This document shows, piece by piece, positions 1 to 6,906 of a stretch of DNA of 10,709 nt (the first letter of the stretch is position 1; the number at the start of each line of letters is the position of its first letter). Origin of the DNA: Clostridia bacterium (GTDB lineage: Bacteria; Bacillota; Clostridia; Oscillospirales; Acutalibacteraceae); assembly GCA_900766585.1 (NCBI GenBank), contig CAAFVV010000009.1:1-10709 (forward strand), read 5' to 3'. Both the position numbers and the translations under genes were made by a program. The notes beneath the pieces are model-generated. The model made no database searches. It was not told the origin of the DNA and saw only the letters and a program-made list of their open reading frames with translations.

Positions 1-171
1 ATTCCGTATAAGTCCTTTATCATTTGTAAACCGGAGGTCAGAAGGCAGCTGTATGTGGAGCATATCATTCACTCCATTGCCGTGCTGAAGGGACGTGTGA
101 GCAAACATTTTGAAATGGATCGTTTGTTATCCGATGTACGCAGCGTTTTGACAGAGGAATCCGTTTTATAA
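1..171 (+). CDS. 3' end of an unrecognised gene
   Basis: The first 57 codons of the window are open in frame 1 and end in TAA at 169-171. They encode the last 56 residues of a protein whose start lies outside the window. The fragment is mixed helical and basic (it contains YKSFIICKPEVRRQLYVEHI and ends LTEESVL), with no signal sequence or membrane segment. I do not recognise the family. A strong intrinsic terminator begins 2 bases after the stop, which supports this being a genuine gene end. The reading frame is less GC-rich than lacZ downstream. The terminator and the long leader before lacZ argue that the two are separate transcription units. Confidence 0.6.
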   Translation: MPYKSFIICKPEVRRQLYVEHIIHSIAVLKGRVSKHFEMDRLLSDVRSVLTEESVL

Positions 172-172
172 G

Positions 173-210
173 AAGCAGGCAGGCTCATCCAATGGAGTCT
201 GCCTGTTTTC
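173..210 (+). terminator. intrinsic terminator of the upstream partial gene
   Basis: CAGGCAGGCTC (176-186) pairs with GAGTCTGCCTG (195-205) as an 11-bp stem with one G-T wobble. The loop is 8 bases and TTTT follows at 206-209. The A residues before the stem lengthen it by pairing with the T tract. It sits directly after the stop codon at 171. Confidence 0.8.
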
Positions 211-325
211 GCATACCGAGCGCGGATATACGGCGCGGGACAATGTATGCGTTTTCCTCTGTGCTTTATATTTGCTTTTCCGTTGCATGTTTTTTGTCAT
301 TTTATCGGATTTGGCTGCGGCTTTC

Positions 326-354
326 TTGCGGAAAGGTTCGCTATGTGGTAGAAT
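326..354 (+). promoter_or_regulatory. candidate distal sigma-A promoter of lacZ
   Basis: TTGCGG (326-331), a 17-base spacer and TAGAAT (349-354), with a TG one base before the -10 box (extended -10). The predicted start is near 361, giving a leader of about 135 bases before the ATG at 496. The -35 box is weak, so this is a candidate only. Confidence 0.35.
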
Positions 355-362
355 ATGACCCG

Positions 363-380
363 AAAGGGATAGTTCCCTTT
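363..380. repeat. perfect 7-bp inverted repeat in the lacZ leader
   Basis: AAAGGGA (363-369) and TCCCTTT (374-380) are exact reverse complements around a TAGT spacer. The repeat lies just after the distal candidate promoter and about 40 bases before the proximal one. It could be a regulator binding site or a hairpin at the start of the mRNA. It has no proper T tract, so I do not call it a terminator. Confidence 0.5.
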
Positions 381-422
381 TCCGTGCCGAAAAAAAGACA
401 AAAAGAATACGGAGAAAAACCA

Positions 423-451
423 AAGACAGGCAGCGCTTGGCGTGATAGAAT
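423..451 (+). promoter_or_regulatory. candidate proximal sigma-A promoter of lacZ
   Basis: AAGACA (423-428), a 17-base spacer and TAGAAT (446-451), again preceded by TG one base upstream (extended -10). The predicted start is near 458, about 38 bases before the lacZ ATG. The -10 box matches that of the distal candidate. Confidence 0.4.
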
Positions 452-495
452 CCTTTGCAGATATCACCCTGTATACAATAAAGGAGACACAGACG

Positions 496-3336
496 ATGAG
501 AGCGTATGAACGACTGGACAGGATCAGCGAGAACCGGCTGCCGCAGCGGGCGTATTACATCCCGTATGACAGTCTGGAAAAGGCGCTGGCGGGCGATAAA
601 AATCAAAGCGCCTATTACCGGCTGCTGAACGGCAACTGGGATTTTTGCTATTTCGAGCGGGACGCGGATGTTCCCACAGAGCCTGACCGCATCGAAAAAT
701 GGGACAGCCTGCCGGTGCCGTCCTGCTGGCAGATGCACGGGTATGACATCCCGTATTACACCAACGTGAACTACCCCTACCCCGTCGATCCGCCCTATGT
801 GCCGGATGAGAATCCCTGCGGCGTATACCGCACGGTCTTTTCGCTGGAGAAGCCGTGGCTCATGCGGCATACGCATATCGTCTTTGAGGGGGTCTGCTCC
901 TGCCTGTATCTGTACATAAACGGACAGTATGTCGGCATGACGCAGGGCAGCCATCTGCAGGCGGAATTTGATCTCACGCCCTATGTGCGGGCAGGCAAAA
1001 ATGTGCTTACCGCCAAGGTGCTGAAGTGGTGCGCGGGCAGCTATCTGGAGGATCAGGACTTTTTCCGGCTCAACGGCATTTTCCGCGATGTCTACCTGCT
1101 CTCACGCGAGCCGGATGCCGTCGGGGATGTGGAGATCAAAGCCGACTGCCGCACTATCCGCGTGTCGGCGGAAAACTATACGGTCTATGATGCCGCCGGA
1201 CAGCCGGCAGATCTTTCCGCCCCCATCCTGTGGAACGCGGAGAAGCCCTATCTCTACACCGTGGTGGTGCGCGGCAAGACCGAATATATCCCCTTTCGGG
1301 TGGGTATGCGCGAGGTGCATATCGGTGAGGACGGCGCGCTGTACATCAACGGCACGGCGGTCATCCTAAAGGGCGTCAACCATCACGACACCCATCCCAC
1401 GGACGGGTATACAGTGAGCGAGGATTTTCTGCGGGATGAGCTGCTGAAAATGAAGCAGCTGAACATCAACTGTATCCGCACGTCGCATTATCCGCCGACC
1501 CCGTATTTTCTGACGCTGTGCGACGAGCTGGGGTTTTATGTGGTGGACGAAGCCGACAACGAGGCGCACGGCTTTTGCACACGGCACGGCGGCTACGACT
1601 ATGACATCGAAAACGACCAGTGGATCGGCAATCAGCCGGCGTGGCTTTCGGCGCATCTTGACCGCGTCAGCCGCATGGTCGAGCGGGACAAGAATTTTTC
1701 CTGCGTCATCATGTGGAGCATGGGCAACGAGGCGGGCTACGGCATGTGCCACACCGCCATGCTGGAGTGGACAAAGCGGCGGGATCCCTCACGGCTGACC
1801 CACTATGAGCGGGCGGCATGCGTAAACGATCAGGCGCCGGTGGATGTGCGCAGCCGAATGTATCCCTCTCCGGAGGAGATGACAGCGCTGCTGGAGGACG
1901 GCGACCCGCGCCCTCTGTTTCTGTGCGAGTTTTCCCACGCCATGGGCAACGGTCCCGGCGATGTGCAGCTGTATATGGATATGTTCCGCCGGTATGCCAA
2001 GGCGATCGGCGGCTGCATCTGGGAGTGGGCGGATCACACCGTTATCAAAAACGGCGTGCAGAAATACGGCGGCGATTTCGGCGAGCTGACCCATGACCGC
2101 AACTTCTGCTGCGACGGACTGACCTTTTCCGACCGCGGCTTCAAAGCCGGGTCCTTAAACGCCAAATGCGCCTTTCAGCCGATGCGCGTGACTCTGGACG
2201 GGGACGAACTGACGGTCACAAACGACTACGATTTCACTGATCTGTGTGAAAAGCGGCTGGTGCTGACCATGACGGTGGACGGCGTGACGGTCGGCAGCCG
2301 GGAGCTGACGGTGTCTGCGCCGCCGCATACCGCCGTGCGCATCGCCCAGCCCTTTACGCCGCCGTCTGACTGCGCTTACGGGTGCTTCCTCACGGTTTCG
2401 CTGCGGGAGGCCGACGGGTATGAGATCGCCTTTACGCAGCTGCCGCTGCCCTGTGCCGTGCGGCGTGCGGCTGTGGGCGCGCCGTTTGACGGCTTTGTCG
2501 AGGACGACCGGTACATCTTCGTGCGGGGCGACGGGTTTAGCTATCGCTTCAACAAGCTGTACGGTCATCTGGACAGCGCGGTCGTCCGCGGGGCGGAGCA
2601 GCTTGCCGGGCCGATACGGCTGACGGTATACCGCGCCCCCACCGATAACGACCGCTATATCCGCCGGCAATGGGATTGCCGCCATAACGAGAACAACATG
2701 GCGCCGGGCAATTTCGATGCACTGTTCAACAAGGTGTATGCCGTGATGACACAAGGCAACCGCATTATCGTCAGGGGCAGTCTGGCGGGCATTGCGCGCG
2801 CCCCGTTTTTCCGTTATACGCAGGAGCTGGCGTTTTATCGGGACGGCACGGTGAAAATGACGGTGGACGGCGAAAAAAAGCCGGAGCTGAAGGAATATTT
2901 TCCGCGCTTTGGCTATGAAATTTGCACACCGACGCCAAACTGCGGCTTTGCCTATTTCGGCATGGGGCCGGGAGAGAGCTACTGCGATATGCACCTGCAT
3001 GCGCCGGTGGGGCTGTACCGCAGCACCGCGCAGGCGGAGTATGTCCCCTATGTCCGCCCGCAGGAGCACGGCAATCACGAGGGAGTCCGGTATCTGGAGC
3101 TGGACAACGGGCTGCGGTTTTTCAGCGACGGGCCCTTTGCCTGTCAGGTGTCCCGGTATGACGCCCTGGCGCTTATCGGCGCGCAGCATACGGACGAGCT
3201 CAAGCCGAACGGTTATACAAACGTCCGGGTGGACTACCGCGTGTCCGGCATCGGCTCCGGCAGCTGCGGCCCCGCCCTGCGCCCGGAATACCAGGTGAAC
3301 GAGCGGCATATCCGTTTTGAAGTGTATATGCGCTGA
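496..3336 (+). CDS. lacZ: LacZ-type beta-galactosidase, glycoside hydrolase family 2
   Basis: Hydrolyses terminal beta-galactosides such as lactose in the cytoplasm; there is no signal peptide. The product has 946 residues. The ATG at 496 is chosen because AAAGGAG (480-486) lies 9 bases upstream; the frame is open from 442 but without such a site. The N-terminal sugar-binding domain covers about residues 45-200 (PSCWQMHGYDIPYYTNVNYP, residues 75-94). A short Ig-like segment follows (about 205-270), then the TIM barrel from about 290 (KGVNHHDTHP). Glu412 in MWSMGNEAGYG is the expected acid/base and Glu478 in LCEFSHAMGN the expected nucleophile. The C-terminal domain has FGMGPGESY (821-829) and YVPYVRPQEHGNHEG, typical of the LacZ small domain. 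E. coli LacZ has 1023 residues; much of the difference lies in the Ig-like segment between the sugar-binding domain and the barrel. No permease or lac regulator is seen nearby. The family call is firm; the natural substrate is not proven. Confidence 0.95.
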   Translation: MRAYERLDRISENRLPQRAYYIPYDSLEKALAGDKNQSAYYRLLNGNWDFCYFERDADVPTEPDRIEKWDSLPVPSCWQMHGYDIPYYTNVNYPYPVDPPYVPDENPCGVYRTVFSLEKPWLMRHTHIVFEGVCSCLYLYINGQYVGMTQGSHLQAEFDLTPYVRAGKNVLTAKVLKWCAGSYLEDQDFFRLNGIFRDVYLLSREPDAVGDVEIKADCRTIRVSAENYTVYDAAGQPADLSAPILWNAEKPYLYTVVVRGKTEYIPFRVGMREVHIGEDGALYINGTAVILKGVNHHDTHPTDGYTVSEDFLRDELLKMKQLNINCIRTSHYPPTPYFLTLCDELGFYVVDEADNEAHGFCTRHGGYDYDIENDQWIGNQPAWLSAHLDRVSRMVERDKNFSCVIMWSMGNEAGYGMCHTAMLEWTKRRDPSRLTHYERAACVNDQAPVDVRSRMYPSPEEMTALLEDGDPRPLFLCEFSHAMGNGPGDVQLYMDMFRRYAKAIGGCIWEWADHTVIKNGVQKYGGDFGELTHDRNFCCDGLTFSDRGFKAGSLNAKCAFQPMRVTLDGDELTVTNDYDFTDLCEKRLVLTMTVDGVTVGSRELTVSAPPHTAVRIAQPFTPPSDCAYGCFLTVSLREADGYEIAFTQLPLPCAVRRAAVGAPFDGFVEDDRYIFVRGDGFSYRFNKLYGHLDSAVVRGAEQLAGPIRLTVYRAPTDNDRYIRRQWDCRHNENNMAPGNFDALFNKVYAVMTQGNRIIVRGSLAGIARAPFFRYTQELAFYRDGTVKMTVDGEKKPELKEYFPRFGYEICTPTPNCGFAYFGMGPGESYCDMHLHAPVGLYRSTAQAEYVPYVRPQEHGNHEGVRYLELDNGLRFFSDGPFACQVSRYDALALIGAQHTDELKPNGYTNVRVDYRVSGIGSGSCGPALRPEYQVNERHIRFEVYMR

Positions 3337-3362
3337 AAAATCAAAGAAACACGCATGTAAAC

Positions 3363-3401
3363 AAAACCCGGCAGGGATCCGAAGCTCCCTGCCGGGTTTT
3401 T
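3363..3401. terminator. bidirectional terminator between lacZ and the spoVT-like gene
   Basis: AAAACCCGGCAGGGA (3363-3377) pairs perfectly with TCCCTGCCGGGTTTT (3386-3400) around an 8-base loop. The T run serves lacZ on the + strand and the complementary A run serves the convergent gene ending at 3406 on the - strand. Confidence 0.9.
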
Positions 3402-3405
3402 ATGC

Positions 3406-3948
3406 TTATTCCTCCATCTGCTTGCCCAGAAAAGCCGCTGCCACCTGCACCAGCCGCACATCCCCTTCACTCGGGATGGCACCCGTCTCCGGAAGCAGCA
3501 GGCATACCGCGCCGGTGACATCGCCGGAGGCCAGAATCGGCGCCGCCACGGCAGCATACCGGTCCGATCCCTCTGCCGGCTGAAACCGTTCGCGCTCGCC
3601 CGCCCGTGCCACATGCGTCTGACGGCTCTCCATCAGCTCCTCCATGGCGTGGGTGACCCGCCGGTCGACGTAATCCTTGCGGGAAACCCCCGCGCAAGCC
3701 ACGATATGATCGCGGTCACAGATCAGCACAGCCTGCCCGATAGCGCGGGACAAAACGTCGGCATATTGCGCCGCAAACGGCGCCAGCTCACCGATCGGCG
3801 AATATTTTTTGAACACGACCTCCCCGTCCGGATTCGTGAAGATCTCCAGCGGGTCGCCCTCGCGGATACGCATGGTGCGGCGAATCTCCTTGGGAATGAC
3901 GACACGGCCGAGGTCATCAATACGGCGGACAATACCGGTTGCTTTCAT
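3406..3948 (-). CDS. spoVT: SpoVT-like transcriptional regulator (AbrB domain plus GAF-like domain)
   Basis: The product has 180 residues, close to the 178 of Bacillus subtilis SpoVT. Residues 1-50 form an AbrB/SpoVT swapped-hairpin DNA-binding domain with the hallmark start MKATGIVRRIDDLGRVVIPK and EIRRTMRIREGDPLEIF. Residues about 55-178 match the GAF-like sensor half of SpoVT (LSRAIGQAVLICDRDHIVA, later PILASGDVTGAVCLLLPE). In Bacillus and Clostridium, SpoVT acts in the forespore under sigma-G and tunes late spore gene expression; that role is carried over here from the family. AAAGGGG lies about 10 bases before the ATG. It converges with lacZ and shares its terminator. An AbrB-GAF paralogue with another role is possible but less likely given length and sequence. 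Confidence 0.9.
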   Translation of the reverse strand: MKATGIVRRIDDLGRVVIPKEIRRTMRIREGDPLEIFTNPDGEVVFKKYSPIGELAPFAAQYADVLSRAIGQAVLICDRDHIVACAGVSRKDYVDRRVTHAMEELMESRQTHVARAGERERFQPAEGSDRYAAVAAPILASGDVTGAVCLLLPETGAIPSEGDVRLVQVAAAFLGKQMEE

Positions 3949-3987
3949 CTATACAAATCCCCTTTAACTTGTTTTCGATCACACGCC

Positions 3988-4016
3988 TAGTATCTGTCTG
4001 CCTTGGCAAATTATAC
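3988..4016 (-). promoter_or_regulatory. candidate sigma-G/F-like promoter of spoVT
   Basis: On the - strand, GTATAA (4016-4011) fits the sigma-G -35 pattern GHATNR, and GATACTA (3994-3988) matches all but the first base of the -10 pattern CATNNTA. The 16-base spacer is shorter than the usual 17-18. A sigma-A reading is also possible because TATAAT occurs at 4015-4010, but it has no convincing -35 box. Tentative. Confidence 0.3.
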
Positions 4017-4019
4017 GGG

Positions 4020-4110
4020 TTTTCCGGCGCGTTTTTTCACTGACGCGCAGGCAAAATCCTCCGGAAAAAAGCGGAAAACGCAGCCGCCCCGCACAAAAGC
4101 ACGGGGCGAC
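4020..4110. repeat. non-coding stretch with two stem-loops upstream of spoVT
   Basis: The space between spoVT and the DUF1275 gene (3949-4296) has no convincing gene. Besides the spoVT promoter region and a terminator-like structure at 4134-4210, it holds two stem-loops. GCGCGT (4027-4032) pairs with ACGCGC (4043-4048). CGCCCCGCAC (4085-4094) faces GCACGGGGCG (4099-4108) across an AAAA loop, giving seven Watson-Crick pairs plus weaker inner pairs. Neither is followed directly by a T tract. Their function is unknown. Confidence 0.4.
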
Positions 4111-4133
4111 ATTTTCCAAACGGCGGGGGATCC

Positions 4134-4210
4134 AAAAACAAAAAAGAGCCGGACAACTGCCCGCAGGAAATGGGCTGTAATTGCCCACGCCACTGACATT
4201 GTCCGGTTCT
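4134..4210 (-). terminator. terminator-like structure with a large structured loop, downstream of the DUF1275 gene
   Basis: AGAGCCGGACAA (4145-4156) pairs with TTGTCCGGTTCT (4199-4210), 11 of 12 positions. On the - strand the stem is followed by TTTTTTGTTTTT, a good termination tract. The 42-base loop is unusually large and contains alternative smaller stems: TGGGC (4171-4175) with GCCCA (4183-4187), or GCCC (4159-4162) with GGGC (4172-4175). It probably ends the DUF1275 transcript. A leader RNA or small RNA cannot be excluded. Confidence 0.55.
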
Positions 4211-4296
4211 GACGGCAATTCTGTCACAAGATGCCGGAGAAGTCCCTATTCGATGTATATGGGGCGGCAGGGGAACAAGCCTATGGGGCTGCGGGA

Positions 4297-4968
4297 CTAT
4301 TTTTCGGGCACAAACATCATGGCAAAGCTGACCGACAATAACCCGCAGCAGATCCAGATGGCTTTCCCTCCCAGGGCGGGCGTCAGAATACTGCCCAGTC
4401 CCGCGCCGAAGCCGAACACGAGGATCACGCCGAAATAGGTGAAAGATTTGCGCAGAATTTCTTTGTCCCGTACACGGAAATAGGCGCACAGGGCCTCGGT
4501 TCCCGCCCGCAGATTCCCGATGCACATCGTGCTGGCATAGGCGTGTCCGCGCACCTTGTGGAAGGTCTGCACCTGCATGGCGCAGACAAATGATACCAGC
4601 GCGTTGGCAAGCGGATCCACCGTGTGGGGCAAAAACCCGACCGCGAAGAGGAAAATGATCTCGCAGAGCAGAATAATCTGCCGCCAATGAATCTTTTCAT
4701 AGCTTTTCAGACGCATGTGCACGGCTTCGGCGACGGCAATGCCAATGAGAAAAGCCAGAACCGGGATCAGGTATTTCCGTGCTGTCTGCCATTCCTTCCG
4801 GAACAGCGCCGTGCTGAGCAGAACGATATTGCCTGTCTGCGCATTGGCGAATACCCCGCCCCGATAAATGTAGGTATAGGCGTCCTGAAAGCCGCCCGAC
4901 AGAATGATAAAAACGGCTGCCCTGAAGCTGTCGGACATCTGCCCGTGAAACGGTTTAACCCCTTTCAT
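4297..4968 (-). CDS. YoaK/DUF1275 family integral membrane protein
   Basis: The product has 223 residues and about six hydrophobic segments: roughly 16-33, 66-84, 97-113, 120-137, 174-193 and 202-219. The N-terminal motif GGFQDAYTYIYRGGVFANAQ followed by TGNIVLL is the hallmark of the YoaK (DUF1275) family. A second family-like stretch is FVCAMQVQTF...STMCIGNLR. The molecular function of the family is not established. The start at 4968 has AGAGG about 7 bases upstream; an internal Met11 is an alternative. The gene has its own strong promoter (5056-5084) and appears monocistronic, with the terminator-like structure at 4134-4210 after it. Confidence 0.88.
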   Translation of the reverse strand: MKGVKPFHGQMSDSFRAAVFIILSGGFQDAYTYIYRGGVFANAQTGNIVLLSTALFRKEWQTARKYLIPVLAFLIGIAVAEAVHMRLKSYEKIHWRQIILLCEIIFLFAVGFLPHTVDPLANALVSFVCAMQVQTFHKVRGHAYASTMCIGNLRAGTEALCAYFRVRDKEILRKSFTYFGVILVFGFGAGLGSILTPALGGKAIWICCGLLSVSFAMMFVPEK

Positions 4969-5055
4969 GATATGGCCTCTTTTCCGCTCTCCTGCGTTAT
5001 GTTTATGCCGCCGGGGCTTGCCGCAGGCCCGCTTGATTTTTCCCGGCAGCTATAT

Positions 5056-5084
5056 AGTATACCACGGTCCGCCGTATATGTAAA
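5056..5084 (-). promoter_or_regulatory. sigma-A promoter of the DUF1275 gene
   Basis: On the - strand, TTTACA (5084-5079), a 17-base spacer and TATACT (5061-5056), with TG one base before the -10 box. Each box differs from consensus at one position. The predicted start is near 5049, leaving an 80-base leader before the ATG at 4968. Confidence 0.7.
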
Positions 5085-5136
5085 TCGTCAGGAGGGCGCG
5101 ATTTCGGGGCTTTATGCCGCGGGCGGTGGGCGCTGC

Positions 5137-5174
5137 CTGACAAAAAAGCCGCCCGCGGGCGGCTTTTTTGTCAG
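5137..5174. terminator. terminator formed by a 38-base perfect palindrome
   Basis: Positions 5137-5155 are the exact reverse complement of 5156-5174. The arms contain CTGACAAAAAAGCCGCCCG. The centre is GC-rich and the outer arms carry A6/T6, so it can act as an intrinsic terminator in both directions. The TGA stop of the sigma factor gene (5171-5173) lies inside the right arm. Confidence 0.85.
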
Positions 5175-6829
5175 CTTACGGCGATCACCGTCATGAGCAT
5201 CTTTTTCTGCTCCTCAGTCGGCAGCTTCAGCCTGCCGTTTTCCGTCAGGTGCTTTAAGGTGTGCAGGATGAACCATACGTCGGCAAAGAAAATGTGCTGC
5301 AAGCCGTAGAGACGGGCTTTGTGCAGATGCGGCGGCGTCTTGCTTAGGACGGCGCGGATATATCTGTCGCGGAGCCGGCACAGCTCCTCCCAGTGGCTTT
5401 CCTTGATCCTGTCGCCGACGGCAAGCAGCTCTGACTGTATTGCCGGGCTTTCCAGAATGACCGCGTGGGGGATGACCTTTCTGCTGCCGTTTTCATTCAG
5501 CACATACACATACCCCCGCTCGGCAAGCCGGGCATATTCGGCTGCGGACAGCTCGCGGTCATCGAGCCAGTGCTTCATCAGCATGAGATCCTGTGAGGAG
5601 CTTGCCGCATAGTTTTCCCCTATGCGCTTTTCCGACCATTCGCTGTCACACTGCCACAGCGTTAAGTTTTCATAGCCGTTCCAGCAGCAGCCGCAGAACT
5701 TTCCCATGCTGTCGTTATATTCCGGACTCGGCGCCGCCGGATCGATCACGTCGGCAGAGCAGATGTTGTGTCCGCCGTCCGGGCGCAGAGTAGCTGCCTC
5801 CTCAAAAGAGACCGTTTCCCTGTATAAATGCCTGCCGCTGTTTGCGGCGATGTAGGGGATCAGCGACCAGAGCAGAAAATTTTCGTCCTTCGGCGGGTCA
5901 GACGTCAGGGTGACTCTGCCGTACCGGCCGCCGCAGATGCGGTCGTCCCTGAGCAGTCCGCTGCCGGTCAGGGCGTCGAACAGCTCATCGGCAAACAGTG
6001 CGGTCGCCCGGCGGTACATGTCATCATGCAGCCGGATGATCTCCTCGTCCGCTTCGTCAATGATGAGATTGGCGATGTATTTGTCGCCCTTTTTCAGCAG
6101 AAATCCGTAGTCATAGAGAAATTCCGCTTCGCTCTCAACGTAGACGGGAGATACACCCAGCTCATCCGCAATGGTGTTGACCGATTTGTATGCGTTCCGC
6201 ACGGTATAGGCGATATTCTGCGATAAAGCGCTCCGGAAGAAGTTGGCGTTGCTGCCCTTGGTTCCCGCGGAGCCGTTGCAGCAGATCCGGTAGAGCCGGA
6301 TGGGGTTGAATTTCAGTTCTCCGTAATTCCGTGTCATCGTCATGCCTCGTTTCAGTTCTTTTTTGGCTTCAAACAAATGCCATTTTACTGTGCCGAGGGG
6401 AATATCCAGCGCCTTGGCGATCTCCGTCTGTCTGCGGTTCTCAAAATAATAGGCGATGACGATTTGCCGCTGCATTTTGGACAGATAGGCGATCTCTGCC
6501 TGCAGGCGGGACACGGCGGCATCGGCTTCGCTGATCTCGGCGGAATTTTCCGCAGCGGGAAGCAGTTCGCCAAGGTCGTCAATGGATACGGCGGCGGTCA
6601 TTCTGGCGGTGTCGCGGTAATAATTGCTGAGCGCGTTATGCGCCACCGTCCAGATATACCGGTCCGCATCCTCGACATCGTCTTTAAGAAGCAGCGCCCG
6701 AAACGCTTTGGCGGCAATCTCCTGCGACAGATCCTCCGCGTCGTGGATGCTGCGGCAGCGCTTCAGCGCAAACCCGAAGATAGGCTTTACATAGGCGGTT
6801 ATTGTTTTTTCGGCATCGTGTTTGTTCAT
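5171..6829 (-). CDS. ECF-type sigma factor with a long C-terminal extension
   Basis: The product has 552 residues, far above the 160-200 of an ordinary ECF sigma factor. Sigma region 2 spans about residues 10-73 (HDAEDLSQEIAAKAFRAL, then YIWTVAHNALSNYYRD). Region 4 spans about 108-162 (LSKMQRQIVIAYYFENRRQT, IAKALDIPLGTVKWHLFEAK). A 390-residue extension follows. It opens with ELKFNPIRLY, then a putative winged-helix segment at about 215-256 (SVNTIADELGVSPVYVESEA), then a region with clustered cysteines (Cys379, 381, 382, 394). From memory, similar long sigma factors occur in clostridia; the function of the extension is unknown to me. No anti-sigma or membrane protein is adjacent, so the extension may sense the signal itself. 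GAGAGGA lies 9 bases before the ATG. It is probably driven by the ECF-like promoter at 6860-6889. Confidence 0.88.
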   Translation of the reverse strand: MNKHDAEKTITAYVKPIFGFALKRCRSIHDAEDLSQEIAAKAFRALLLKDDVEDADRYIWTVAHNALSNYYRDTARMTAAVSIDDLGELLPAAENSAEISEADAAVSRLQAEIAYLSKMQRQIVIAYYFENRRQTEIAKALDIPLGTVKWHLFEAKKELKRGMTMTRNYGELKFNPIRLYRICCNGSAGTKGSNANFFRSALSQNIAYTVRNAYKSVNTIADELGVSPVYVESEAEFLYDYGFLLKKGDKYIANLIIDEADEEIIRLHDDMYRRATALFADELFDALTGSGLLRDDRICGGRYGRVTLTSDPPKDENFLLWSLIPYIAANSGRHLYRETVSFEEAATLRPDGGHNICSADVIDPAAPSPEYNDSMGKFCGCCWNGYENLTLWQCDSEWSEKRIGENYAASSSQDLMLMKHWLDDRELSAAEYARLAERGYVYVLNENGSRKVIPHAVILESPAIQSELLAVGDRIKESHWEELCRLRDRYIRAVLSKTPPHLHKARLYGLQHIFFADVWFILHTLKHLTENGRLKLPTEEQKKMLMTVIAVS

Positions 6830-6859
6830 TTGTTTTTATCCTCTCGCATGCGTTCAACT

Positions 6860-6889
6860 CTATAGACACGGGAGAACGGAAAAGGTTGG
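6860..6889 (-). promoter_or_regulatory. candidate ECF-sigma promoter of the sigma factor gene (autoregulation)
   Basis: On the - strand, CCAACCTTTT (6889-6880), 9 bases, then CGTGTCTATAG (6870-6860). The AAC core in the -35 region and the CGT/GTC-TA pattern about 16 bases further on are the general form of ECF-dependent promoters, which often lie before the sigma gene itself. It sits in the 77-base gap between the XRE gene and the sigma gene, with the -35 element about 17 bases after the XRE stop. Autoregulation is inferred. Confidence 0.6.
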
Positions 6890-6906
6890 GGCATTTTACA
6901 AAAAGA

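Noticed and set aside
192..509. + strand open frame of 105 codons before lacZ
   Set aside because: Its start is inside the terminator hairpin, it lacks a ribosome binding site, and it overlaps the lacZ start and both promoter candidates.
166..954. Long - strand open frame of 262 codons across the lacZ start
   Set aside because: It lies opposite lacZ and its leader, has no ribosome binding site or family features, and arises from the GC-rich codon bias of lacZ.
2155..3309. 384-codon - strand open frame inside lacZ
   Set aside because: It is antisense to the conserved C-terminal half of LacZ, whose frame is clearly the coding one.
4003..4212. Short open frames on both strands in the spoVT-DUF1275 gap
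   Set aside because: They run through inverted repeats, have no usable start sites with ribosome binding sites, and encode low-complexity basic or biased sequence.
4241..4300. AGTCCC/GGGACT inverted repeat and imperfect TATGGGGC direct repeats after the DUF1275 stop
   Set aside because: The arms are only 6 bases with a 46-base loop, and the direct repeats are short and imperfect; this is close to chance level.
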